From positions 248,001 through 312,000 of the forward strand of contig ML680053.1 of NCBI GenBank assembly GCA_007922225.1: a DNA stretch of 64,000 nucleotides. Reading direction: 5' to 3'. The notes under the pieces were generated by a model. It ran no database searches. It was not told where the DNA came from and worked only from the letters and a program-made list of their open reading frames with translations. Source of the stretch: Emydura subglobosa (Eukaryota; Chordata; Testudines; Chelidae). Position 1 is the stretch's first letter. Each line of letters begins with the position of its first letter. The translations under genes and the position numbers were made by a program. Below are positions 1 to 9,843 of this stretch, in pieces.

Positions 1-1
1 G

Positions 2-2208
2 GGGGGCGTTTACGTCCCCCTAGATCCCCTGGAGGACCTGGGCGTACGGGTGGTCCTTACCTCCGTCCCGCCCTTCCTCCTTAACGTTGCCCTGCTTCCC
101 TTCCTCTCTACTCTGGGGAAGCCCACTTCAGTCCTCAGCCCTCTCCCGCTGGGCTGCAAGGACCCCGCCCTCCGTTACATTCTGTCCTTCCGCCGGCAGG
201 TTCAGGTTCAGCTTCAGGTGCTGCCGGGGGTGGCGCGTGATGGGGGGGCTCTCGAGGGGTCCTTTTTGCTGCCCCATCAGGGGGCCCATTACCGGGTGCA
301 TTACTCCTCAGGGGAGGCCCGGTGCTTCCTCTGCCGGGCGACGGGGCATGTCCGGAGGGATTACCCCTTGGCCCGGTACGGAGGAGCACCTGGGTCGCCT
401 GAGGCCCCGGTGGGCCCCGGCCCTGCCATCGTCAGCAGCCCTAGCCGCCCGGCCCCCATGGCCGCCCCTCCTCCTCCTCCTTCTGCATCCATCTCCACTC
501 GGGATGCGGGGGTGGCCCCCCCGTTGTGCCCCGGCGAGCGGACAGACCCCGTCGCCCCCACGGCGAGTTCTGGGACGGGGTCCGTGGAGGAGAGGGCGCC
601 CAGGTTGGATCCGGGCTCGGGAGAGGGCTTGCCCCTGGGGGAGGTTCCCCGACCCTTTGCTGCCCTGTTCCCGCCCCTTCAACCTCTGACACCATCGCCC
701 TTGCCGCCTGGCCCCAAACGTGCGGGCCCGCCCTCCGTTAATACGTTGGAGGGCTGGGTGCTCGTTGGGGGGAAGTGTGGCAAGCGGAAGAAGGCTCAGC
801 ACCTCCCAGCCCATTCGGACGGGGAGGAAGCCCCCCGGAAGTCCCGGAAGGGGGCCACTACCGCTGAGCCTTTTGCTGCGCCCCCCGACGACATCCTGCA
901 GGTGACACCGGTCGAGGGGGACACTGCAGCAGCGCGGAGCAGTGGCTCCGCCTCCATCTTGGAGGCCCCCTTTGCCCCCCTCCCTGCGGGAGTCGCGGAG
1001 GGAGATGCCCCAGCCACCATCCCCTTCGCCCCCTGTCATCCTTCAGGCGGCACCCGGGGTGGCGGAGGGAGACTACGGTTCCATCTATGAGGAGATCGAG
1101 TCCCTGGGTCTGACCCCGGTCACCCAGGGGGAGGACGACCCGTTACCACCGGGCCTCGATCTCAGCGGTCTTGAGCCGGCCCTTTCCCCCCCTCCTTCTC
1201 CTCTTCCCCAGACAGCTGTTCCTGCCCTTGAGTCACTACCTGATGCCCCCGTCTGCCCGGCTGTGGCCGGCTTACCATCAGCGGCCGCCGGGCCTCTTGA
1301 GGCGACGGCTAGCGCAGAGCAGCTGGGCCCCGGGGCATCTGAGGCGGGGCAGCTGTCCCTCACCCCTCCTGGGGGCCCCGACCCGAGCCGCCCCCCCGTT
1401 TCTCATGGGGGCTGTGGGCGCTGAGCTCATCTTGGCACCCGTGTTGAGTGTCGGTGAGGGCCCCCCTCCTGACCCCACGCCCCTGACCCCTGCACTGGGT
1501 CCGGTGGCATCGCACCATAGCGGCGCTGCCCCTGGGGCCCCTGATTCTGACCCCACCCCTGCCTCTGTCCCCGATCCCATCCCAGGCCCTGACCCCATTC
1601 CCGCCCCCGATCCTGCTCCTGTCCCTCCCCTGCCCACCTCCCATATTGTTAGCGCCCCGGGGTTGTGTCGTCCCCACTGCCATCCGCCGACACCCCGGAC
1701 GTGGTACTTGAGTCCCCTCTCCCATCTGGGCTGCTGTTTTCCCGTTGCTGCCGCTCCTTGTGCCGGGGGCCGGGGCGGACAGCGCGGCGCCCGTGTCATC
1801 AGCGCCGCGTCGGGGTTCTGCCCTTGTCTGCCCGTCTCTGTTGGCCACGGGGCCGCTGTGGGGCCCTGGCCGAAGGACGGTCCGGGGTCTTCTACCCCGG
1901 CCCCCGAGGCGCTGCGGGCCTTCCTGGCCGACTGTCGTGGGGCCAGGAATAGGGTGCAGCTCACCCTGCAGCGCTGGGGGGATTTCCATCTCATCCTCCG
2001 GGCCATGAGGGCTATTCTGAAGGAGAGCAAAGGGACCGGGCGGCAGGACGCTGCCTCCTACCGACGGGCCCTCAGCTTCCATGACTCCCTTCTGGCCTTC
2101 GGGGTCGGTCACAGACTGCTGCGGGGCCTGACGGTGACCGCCGGCGTTCCTGCCAGCGAGGATCCTCCCCAGCCCTCCTCATGGCCCCAACAGTTTTCGC
2201 CACTCTAA
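2..2208 (+). pseudogene. Tx1-type LINE ORF1 (gag-like), frameshifted
   Basis: ORF1 of this LINE family encodes an RNA-binding protein that packages the element RNA. The frame is already open at position 2. An RRM-like segment (VPPFLLNVAL, then LGCKDPALRY and SFRRQV) precedes a zinc knuckle at about 323-364 of form C-x2-C-x4-H-x4-Y, in which the last cysteine of a CCHC knuckle is tyrosine. A long proline/alanine-rich linker follows. Coding potential moves to a second frame near 1045 (segment with SIYEEIESLGL, to about 1424) and to a third by about 1880, where a conserved helical C-terminus (FLADCRGARNRVQLTLQRWGD) runs to a stop at 2208. At least two frameshifts therefore break it. The C-terminus overlaps the ORF2 start at 2181. 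The product is not functional as it stands. Confidence 0.75.
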
Positions 2209-4674
2209 ACGCCAGGGGCTGTAGGATGGGTCTCCACAGGAACCAAGTGCTCTCCTTCCTGCGGGAGGGAGGGTACTCTGTAGTGTTCCTGCAGGAGACC
2301 CATACGGATCCAGCCACCGAGGCTATGTGGCAGTTGGAGTGGGGGGACAGGGTGTTCTTTAGTCATCTTTCCGCCCACGCGGGCAGAGTGGCCACCCTGT
2401 TCTCCCCCGACCTACAGCCCGAGGTGCTGGGGGTTGCCGAGGTCGTGCCGGGACGCCTGCTGCACCTCCGGGTCCGTATGGAGGGGCTGGCATTGAATCT
2501 GGTCAATGCCTATGCCCCGACATCGGGCCCGGAGAGGGTGCATTTCTTCCAGCAGGCGTCCGCCTTCCTCGGCACCTTGGATCCTCATGAGTGCCTGGTC
2601 CTGGGCGGGGATTTCAACACCACCCTCGAGGAACGGGACCGCACGGGGACCGAGCAGTGCCCGGCCGCCGCAGATGTCCTCCGGGAGATTATAGACCATC
2701 ACTCCCTGGTGGACGTCTGGCATGACCACCACCCAGACGATGTTGTCACCTTCACTTTTATCCGGGTGGGGGAACACGCCACTCCTGGTTTGACCGCATT
2801 TATATTTCTTGTCACCACCTTTCACGGGCCCACTCCTCCAGAGTACGGCCGGCCCCCTTCTCGGATCACCATTTGGTGTCCGTGATGGCCTCTCTCACTG
2901 CGGAGCAGCCAGGGCCGGCCTACTGGCATTTTAACAACAGCCTGCTGGAGGATGTGGGCTTCGGGGCATCCTTCCGGGAGTTCTGGCTGGCCTGGAGGGA
3001 GCAGAGGTGTGCCTTGCCCTCGGCGCGGCGACGGTGGGACGTGGGGAAGGTGCGCGCCCAGCTCTTCTGCCGTGACTACACTCGGGGGGCCAGCCGGCGG
3101 AGGGATGCGGGGATAGAGCAGCTGGACCGGGGGGTCTTAGAGCTGGAGAGGCGTCTTGACGCCAGCCCCTGTGATCCGTCCCTCTGCGGAGCATGGAGGG
3201 AGGAGCTCAGGGCCCTCAAAGACCTTCGGGCTCGGGCTGCCTTTGTTCGATCCCGCATCCGTCTCCTTCGGGAGATGGACCGCGGCTCCCACTTCTTCTA
3301 TGCCCTGGAGAAATGGAGGTGGGCCCGGAAGCACGTCATCTGCCTTTTGGCAGCCGACGGCACCCCCCTCACGGATCCAGTGGAGATGCGTGGCAGGGCC
3401 AGGGCCTTCTACGCTGACCTTTTCTCCTCGGATCCGACCGACGTCGCCGCCTGCAGGGTCCTCTGGACTGAACTCCCCACGGTCGGCGCGGGCGACCGGG
3501 ACCAGCTGGAGCTACCTCTCACTCTGGCCAAGTTCTCGGCGGCCCTCTGCCTCATGCCCACTAATAAATCTCCAGGCATGGTCGGGCTGACCGTGGAGTT
3601 CTACCACGCGTTCTGGGACGTCCTCGGCCCGGACCTCGCCATCGTCTGGGCCGAGCCCGAAGGCGGCGGAGTGCTCCCCCTTTCGTGCAGGCGGGCTGTG
3701 CTCGCCTTGCTGCCTAAGAAGGGGAACCTCCCGTGACCTTCGGAATTGGCGTCCCATCTCGCTCCTCAGCACGGACTATAAAATCATAGCCAAGGCCATC
3801 TCGCTGTGGCCGAGGTCCGTGCTGCAGGACGTGGTCCATCCCGACCAGACCTACACCATCCCGGGCCAGACCATCTTTGATAAATTGTATCTGGTCCGGG
3901 ATCTCTTGGAGCTCGGGTGTAGGGATGGTCTGTCGTTCGCCCTCCTGTCCCTGGACCAGGAGAAGGCATTTGACCGGATGTACCACGGGTATCTCCCGGG
4001 CACCCTGCGGGAGTTCGGCTTCGGGCCCCGCTTTGTGGGCTTTCTCCGGGTGCTGTACGCCTCCGCGGAGTGTTTGGTCAAGCTCAACTGGACCCTGACC
4101 GAACCGGTCAGCTTCGGGCACGGGGTGCGTCAAGGCTGTCTGCTGTCGGGCCAGCTGTACGCTCTGGCCATCGAGCCCTTCCTCTGTCTCCTCCGTCAGA
4201 GGTTGACGGGGTTGGTGCTCCATGAGCCAGAGCTGAAGTTGGTCTTGTCAGCGTACGCCGACGATGTACTCCTCGCAGTCCAGGACCCGGGTGACCTGGT
4301 GCGGTTGGAGGCCTGCCTGGCCGTCTACTCGGCAGCCTCCTCCACCCGGGTCAACTGGGTCAAAAGCTCTGGCCTGATGGTAGAGGCCAGGTGGCGGGCG
4401 AGCTCCCTCCCACCCGCGCTTCAAGCCATCCGGTGGAGCGCGGGTCCGCTGCTCTATCTGGGCGTTTACCTTTCCGCCACCCATCCCTCCCCGGCGGAGA
4501 ACTGGCACGATTTGGAGGGCAGGGTGTCTGAGCGGCTGCAGAGATGGACAGGACTGCTTCGGTGCCTTTCCCTTCAGGGGCGGGCACTGGTTCTCAGCCA
4601 GCTAGTCCTGTCCATGCTCTGGCACCGGCTCAACACCCTGGTCCCGCCCCCAGGTTTCCTGGCCCACCTCCAGA
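2181..4674 (+). pseudogene. Tx1-type LINE ORF2 (endonuclease-reverse transcriptase), frameshifted and truncated
   Basis: ORF2 nicks target DNA and copies the element RNA onto it. It starts with ATG at 2181. The endonuclease half shows FATLNARG, the catalytic-glutamate motif VVFLQETH, NAYAP, LGGDFN and VDVWHDHHP. The frame shifts near 2780, so the SWFDRIYI and SDHHLV motifs are read in the next frame (2780-3735). A second shift near 3735 breaks the KKG...LRNWRP region. RT then continues in the third frame from about 3736 with LDQEKAFDRM, GVRQGCLLSG and the catalytic YADD box (near 4255). The usual PG-x-DG motif reads PGMVG, as in copy 2. The frame ends at about 4674, where CR1 sequence starts, so the C-terminal CCHC domain is absent. 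Confidence 0.85.
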
Positions 4675-5256
4675 CTTCTTTGTTAAGCCAAGCTGGGCGC
4701 CTCCCATATTTGCTATTTTTTCTGCACATCGGGATGGTTTGTTCCTGTGGCCTCAATAAAGTTTCTTTAAAATACAGCCAGCTCTCTTGGATTCCTTTCC
4801 TCCTCATATTAGCCTCCCAGGGAATCCTGCCCATCAGTTCCCTGAGGGAGTCAAAGTCTGCTTTTCTGAAGTCCATGGTCCGTATCCTGCTGTTCTCCTT
4901 TCTTCCTTTTTTCAGGATCCTGAACTCAACCATCTCATGGTCACTGCTGCCTAGGTTGCCACCCACTTCTACTTCCCCTACCAAATCTTCTCTGTTTGTG
5001 TGCAGCAGGTCAAGAGAAGCACAGCCCCCAGTTGGTTGCTCCATCATTTGCACCAGGAAATTGTCTGCGACACTATCCAAAAACTTCCTGGATTGTTTGT
5101 GCTCTGCTGTATTGCTCCTCCAGCAGATGTCGGGGTGACTGAAGTCCCCCATGAGAATCAGGTCCTGTCAACTGGAAACTTTCCCTAGTTGAGTAAAGAA
5201 AGCCTTATCTACCCCATCCTCCTGGTCTGGTGGTCTATAACAGACCCTCTTAATGG
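4673..5256 (-). mobile_element. CR1 LINE internal fragment (ORF2 endonuclease region)
   Basis: Read on the minus strand this is the CR1 ORF2 endonuclease region. A piece around 5240 reads VCYRPPDQEDGVDKAFFTQL, followed by an open frame (5152 down to 4574, the tail of which runs into Tx1 sequence). That frame has MGDFSHPDICW, the DLLHTNREDLVGEVEVGG motif and SSDHEMVEF, then MCRKNSKYGRRPAWLNKE. It matches, motif for motif, the plus-strand CR1 at 19430-19870. Neither the CR1 5' end nor the RT/3' end is present, so this is not a simple 5'-truncated insertion. The left boundary is shared with the end of Tx1 copy 1, with a few ambiguous bases. The right boundary, at about 5256, is approximate. Confidence 0.85.
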
Positions 5257-5885
5257 CCTTTCATGCATCTCTGGACCCTGTTCAGTTGTCGAGCCCAGAC
5301 GGTCAGAGGGGTTGAGTCCCCTCCCGAGGAACCTGAGGGTGAGGTGGTGTGAATAATTGGTGCCGGAGAGATGGTGAGAGCCATGCTGAAAAGTATCTCT
5401 CCGTAGATTCCGAGTTCTCTTCCACCCTCCCATTAGGGCTCGGCTTTAAGCTGGCAGGGACCCCTCATTTGAGGAAAGCCTCTGATTGGCAAGTCCAACC
5501 GCAACCTCCTCGTGGTGAGAGTCGGTAACTGGCGGAGTCCAGGATGGTCATGGAGGAAGAACCCCCCCTGCTCCCTTGGTAAGGGTTAGACTCCTCCAGG
5601 CATGGGTTAGTCCCCCCTGGTAATGGGTTAGTTTCCCCCTGGAAAGGGTAAGCCTCCCCCTGTGAAGGGTAAGCCTTCCCGTGAAGGGTAGTATCTTTTA
5701 ATCTATGGAGAAAACAAATGATATTTTATACCGGATCAGCGCTGGACCGGGTTAAAAATGCCCCCACTACTAGTTTCAACGCCCTGCCTAGTAGTGTTAA
5801 ATTGATTAGGGGTATTATTCATAGAGCTGGACCAATGCTATCTCCTTGTGCTATGGACAGAGTAAAATATTGAGTAGCTGGTTTT
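5257..5885 (+). other. Leader upstream of the R2-like ORF
   Basis: No ORF is supported here. The first 300 bases are GC-balanced and resemble neither Tx1 nor CR1. Then follows the 21-bp tandem array (5571-5694). The sequence turns strongly AT-rich from about 5695, matching the AT-rich first half of the downstream ORF. Stop codons (TGA, TAG) lie immediately before the ORF start. By position this is probably the 5' untranslated region of the R2-like element. R2 elements often carry an HDV-like self-cleaving ribozyme at the 5' end. I tried to see that fold by eye and could not confirm it. Confidence 0.4.
5571..5694 (+). repeat. Degenerate 21-bp tandem array, about six units
   Basis: Six adjacent units of 20-21 bases can be laid out: 5571-5590, 5591-5611, 5612-5632, 5633-5653, 5654-5674 and 5675-5694. 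Each is a C-rich half (like CCCCCTGG) followed by a purine half ending GGGTTAGT or GGGTAAGC. Neighbouring units differ by a few substitutions, and later units share GGGTAAGC. The array lies in the putative leader of the R2-like ORF. I see no related array elsewhere in the window. Confidence 0.8.
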
Positions 5886-6596
5886 ATGGATGATTTTAAT
5901 CTCCAATTTGGAGAGAAGAATGTTGTTCGGGAGGAACAAGAGGATTTTAGTGAGAGCCAAGTTTTAGATTTTAATCTTTTACCGATGGCTTTTACGAATG
6001 CTTTATATAGTGACCTTAAGATAATCCATTTTAAATCTAGCTTTTATGACAAATATTTAGATTCTTTTGACAATCCATATTTAATAGAGTTTAGTAATTT
6101 TAATAATAATAATAATTTTAATAATTTACAAAACTCACAACGTGATTTTATGGAAGATAGGCCATTTAAAGATAGCAGTTTATTTAAAAAGGGAATATTT
6201 TATTTAGAATACCCCGTAGATTGTTTTAACTGTCCTATATGTTCACAAATTTTATCTAGTTTCGGTAAATGGGCGAAGCACATAAACAATGTACATAAAA
6301 GTACTTCAATAAGAGTCCTATGCAAAGAATGTGGCAAGCATTCGCAGTTCCATAACATAGCTTGCCACTACCCCAAGTGCAGGCCCAGGGAGGTGGACAA
6401 CTCAGAGAAGAAGCATGTCTGTACAGTCTGTGGGTCTGCCTTCTACATTCGCTCGGGGCTGAGTCAACACATTAGACATAGGCATCCCACAGTGAGAAAT
6501 GAGGAAAGAAAGGAAGCTAGAGCAGTTGGGAAAACAAGTCGCTCTCGGATATGGACAGAAGATGACCAGCGGCCTGCGTCTTCCGTGGCTCCCTGA
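5886..6596 (+). CDS. R2-like (A-clade type) retrotransposon N-terminal ORF: three zinc fingers and start of Myb motif, truncated by Tx1
   Basis: 236 codons, uninterrupted. In R2 proteins this N-terminal module binds target DNA ahead of the reverse transcriptase. Residues 1-110 are acidic, Asn/Phe-rich and encoded by AT-rich DNA. Finger 1 is C116-x2-C119-x12-H132-x4-H137. Finger 2 is C146-x2-C149, then H161-x3-C165 within HYPKC. Finger 3 is C179-x2-C182-x12-H195-x4-H200, followed by a proline. The CCHH-CCHC-CCHH order and a following basic segment with RIWTEDD (about 221-227) match the zinc-finger/Myb start of A-clade R2 elements. The last residues and the TGA come from Tx1 sequence, because the element breaks off at about 6563 inside the Myb motif. 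RT and endonuclease parts are absent. Start chosen as the first ATG after in-frame stops. A related R2/NeSL-group element is the main alternative. Confidence 0.7.
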   Translation: MDDFNLQFGEKNVVREEQEDFSESQVLDFNLLPMAFTNALYSDLKIIHFKSSFYDKYLDSFDNPYLIEFSNFNNNNNFNNLQNSQRDFMEDRPFKDSSLFKKGIFYLEYPVDCFNCPICSQILSSFGKWAKHINNVHKSTSIRVLCKECGKHSQFHNIACHYPKCRPREVDNSEKKHVCTVCGSAFYIRSGLSQHIRHRHPTVRNEERKEARAVGKTSRSRIWTEDDQRPASSVAP

Positions 6597-6684
6597 TGAC
6601 CTTCAGGGTCGGTCACGGATTGCTGCGGGGCCTGACGGAGGCCGCTAGCACTCCTGCCCGTGAGGATCCTCCCCAGCCCTCCTC

Positions 6685-9600
6685 ATGGCCCCAACCATCT
6701 TTGCAACACTAAATGCCCCGGGGCTGTAGGACAGGTCTCCGCAGATGCCAGGTGCTCTCCCTCCTTCAGGAAAGGGGGTACTCTGTGGTATTCCTGCAGG
6801 AGACCCATACGGATCCTGCCGCCAAGGCCAGCTGGTGTCTAGTGTGGGGGGACAGGGTGTTTTTAGCCAACTCTCCACCCATTCGGCAGGAATGGCCACC
6901 CTGTTCTCCCTTGACCTACAGCCCGAGGTGCTGGGGGTTGCCAAGGTTGTGCCAGGTCGCCTGCTGCACCTCCAAGTCCAACTGGAGGGGCTAGGGTTGA
7001 ACTTGATCAATGTCTATGCCCCAAATTCAGGCCCGGAGTGGGTTTGTTTTTTTCAGCAGGCATCAGCCTTTCTCAGCACATTGGTGCCTGGTCCTGGGCG
7101 GAGATTTTAACTCCACTCTTGAGGAACAGGACCACACAGGAACCAAGCACAGCCAGGCCACCGCAGATGTCCTCTGGGAGATCATCAACCGTCACTCTCT
7201 GGTGGACATCTGGCGTGACCACCACCCGGATGATGTCACTTCCTTTACCTTTGTCTGGGTGGGGGGAGATCAGTCATGCCACTCCTGGTTGGACTGCCTC
7301 CTTTTTGCATTACCATCTCTCATGGGCCCACTCCTCCAGCGTCCAGCCGGCCCCGTCCTCGGGTCACCATATGGTGACCGTGACAGCCTCCCTCACTGCG
7401 GAGAGGCTGGGGCCAGCCTATTGGCATTTCAATAATAGTTTGCTGGAGGATGTGGGTTTCATGTCGTCCTTCTGGGAGTTCTGGCTGGCCTGGTGGGGGC
7501 AGAGGCATGCCTTTCCCTCAGCGCGGCGTTGGTGGGACATGGGGAAGGTGCACACCTGGTTCTTCTGCCGCGACTACGCTAGGGGGGCCAGAGGAATGAA
7601 GGGATAGAGCAGCTCTAGTGGGAGGTCTTAGAGCTGGAGAGGCGTCTGGCCGCCAGCCCCAATGATCCATCCATCTGCGAAGTGTGCCGGGAGAAGCGGG
7701 AGGAGCTCTGGGCCCTCGAAGACCTTCAGGCTCGGGGTGCCTTCGTTCGATCCCACATCCGTCTCCTTCGGGAGATGGATCGCAACTCCCGCGTCTTCTA
7801 CATCCTGGAGAAAAGGAGGAGGCCCAGAAACATGTCACCTGCCTCCTGGCAGAGGACAGCGCCCCCCTCATGGATCTGGCGGAGATGCGCAGAAGGGCTA
7901 GGACCTTCTACGCTAGTCTCTTCTCCCCGGATCCGACCAAAGCCACCAGATCCGACCGAAGCAGGGTGCTCTGGAACGAACTTCCCATGGTCAGCACAGG
8001 CGACCAGGACTGGCTGGAGCTACCTCTCACTCTGGCCAAGTTCTCGGCCGCTCTCCATCTCATGCCCACCAATAAATCCCCGGGCATGGTCGGGCTGACT
8101 GTGGAGTTCTATCACGCTTTCTGAGACGTCCTTGGCCTGGACCTTGCCATCGTCTGGGTCGAGTCCGAGGCCAGAGGAGTGCTCCCCCTCTCGTGCAGGT
8201 GAGCTGTGATCGCCCTGCTGCCCAAGAAGGGGGACCTCTGCGACCTTCGGAACTGGCATCCCGTCTCACTCCTTGGCCATCTCGCTGAGGCTGAGGTCCA
8301 TGCTAAAGGACACGGTCCATCCCGACCAGACCTACACCATCCCGGGCCATACCATCTTTGACAACCTTTATTTGGTCCAGGACCTCTTGGAACTTGGGTG
8401 TAGGGATGGTCTGTCGTTCGCCCTCCTGACCCTGGACCAGGAGAAGGCATTTGACAGGATGGACCATGGGTACCTCCTGGGCACCCTGCAGGCATTTGGC
8501 TTCGGGGCCCTGTTTCATGGGCTTTCTCCAGGTGCATATGCCTCTGCGGAGTGTCTGGTGAAGCTCAGTTGGATTCTGACCGAAGCGGTCAGCTTCGGGC
8601 GAGGAGTGCATCAAGGCTGTCTGCTGTCAGGCCAGCTGTACACCTTGGCCATCGAGCCCTTCCTCTGTCTCCTTCCCCGGAGGATGACAGGGTTGGTGCT
8701 CAGTGAGCCAGAGCTGAGGCTGGTCCCATCAGCGTACGCCGACGACATACTCCTCGTGGTCTAGGACCCAGGAGACCTGGTGCAGCTGGAGGCCTGCCTG
8801 GCCATCTACTCGGCAGCCTCCTCCACCCGGGTCAACTGGGTCAAGAGCTTTGGTCTGATGGTAGGGGCCTGGTGGCGGGCAAGCTCCCTCGCACCTGTGC
8901 TTTGAGCCAACCAGTGGAGCGTGGGTTTACCTTTCTGCCACCCATCCCTCCACGGCTGAGAACTGGCACGATTTAGAGGGCAGGGTGTCTGAGTGGCTGC
9001 GGAGATGGACAGGACTTCTCTGGTGCCTTTCCTTCAGGGGAGGGCACTGGTACTCGACCAGCTAGTCCTGTCCATGCTGTGGCACTGGCTCAACACCCTG
9101 GTCCCGATGCCGAGCTTCCTGACTTACCTCCAGAATAGAATTCTGGAGTTCTTCTGGCCAGGACTGCACAGGGTCTCTGCAGGGATCCCGAGTCTCCCCC
9201 TGCAGGAAGGAGGGCAGGTCCCGTACTGCCTCCGCAGCCAGGTCCATACTTTCCACCTCCAGGCCCTGCAGAGACTCCTTTACAGTGCAGGTAGTCCAGC
9301 ATAGAGCACGCTGGCACACACTTTCCTCTACCGCTTATGAGGGCTCCAATACAACCAGCAGCTCTTTATTTTCATCCGAGAGGTCTTCCGCGAGACCTCT
9401 CCGAGCTGCCGGTCTTCTACCAGGACCTCCTCCAGATCTGGAGGCTGGTCTTAGCCTCCAGGTCCAAGGCAGCCGCTGAAGGGGAGGATCTCCTTGCGGA
9501 GCCCCTGCTACACAACCCCCAACTCCGTGTGCAGGTAGCAGAGGCCCCCTCGATGCGACACAGGTTGGTCCTGGCAATAGTCACCAAGATCGGAGACCTC

Positions 9601-9843
9601 CTGGACTACGACTGGGGGAGACTGGATGGATCCCCAACTGCTGGCTCAGCGCATGGGACTCTCCACCCTTCGAACCCCCAGACGCGTACTCCAGGAGGTG
9701 AGGGCAGCCTTGCCCCCCACTGCTCAGGTTTACCTTGACCAGGTCCTGCAAGAGGTCACTCCCCGTCTGCCCCTTCAGTGCTAGCCCTCTGGATCATTTT
9801 ATCTCACCCTGGCCCTGCAAGATCCCTGGCCACCCCCTCCCCA
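6685..9843 (+). pseudogene. Tx1-type LINE ORF2, copy 2 (multiply frameshifted)
   Basis: Same protein as 2181-4674. The ATG at 6685 is preserved. The endonuclease is spread over three frames with VVFLQETH, NVYAPNSG, LGGDFN, VDIWRDHHPDD and the HATPGW region. The linker (VTASLTAERLGPAYWHFNNS) follows near 7385. RT segments appear in changing frames, with NKSPGMVGL near 8075, in-frame stops at about 8122 and 8200, then LTLDQEKAFDRMDH, GVHQGCLLSG and YADDILL near 8745 followed by a stop. Post-RT pieces (LNTLVPMPSFLTYLQ; DLSELPVFYQDLLQIWRLV) continue to about 9843. At least five frameshifts and several stops make it non-functional. Confidence 0.85.

Larger units (their letters stand above)
1..4674 (+). 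mobile_element. Tx1-clade LINE, copy 1 (5'- and 3'-truncated)
   Basis: Non-LTR retrotransposon of the Tx1/L1-like group. It has a gag-like ORF1 with a zinc knuckle followed by an ORF2 with apurinic-type endonuclease and reverse transcriptase. The window opens inside ORF1, so the 5' end is off the left edge. The right side stops inside the post-RT region, where minus-strand CR1 sequence begins, so the 3' end is missing. It is very GC-rich and keeps many CpG sites that are TG or CA in copy 2 (6564-13240), which suggests a younger or less methylated insertion. Both ORFs carry frameshifts. Family identity rests on remembered Tx1 protein layout and on the match between the two copies in this window. 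Confidence 0.85.

Noticed and set aside
135..1363. Long minus-strand ORFs across the first Tx1 ORF1
   Set aside because: They are shadows of GC-rich coding sequence on the plus strand, where recognisable LINE ORF1 segments lie.
1278..2112. Two 250-codon minus-strand ORFs
   Set aside because: They lie opposite the proline-rich linker and helical C-terminus of ORF1. The composition is Gly/Arg/Pro noise without motifs.
5257..5570. Flanking 28S rRNA sequence expected for an R2 insertion
   Set aside because: I looked for the 28S text on either side of the R2 site and did not find it. No rRNA feature is called.
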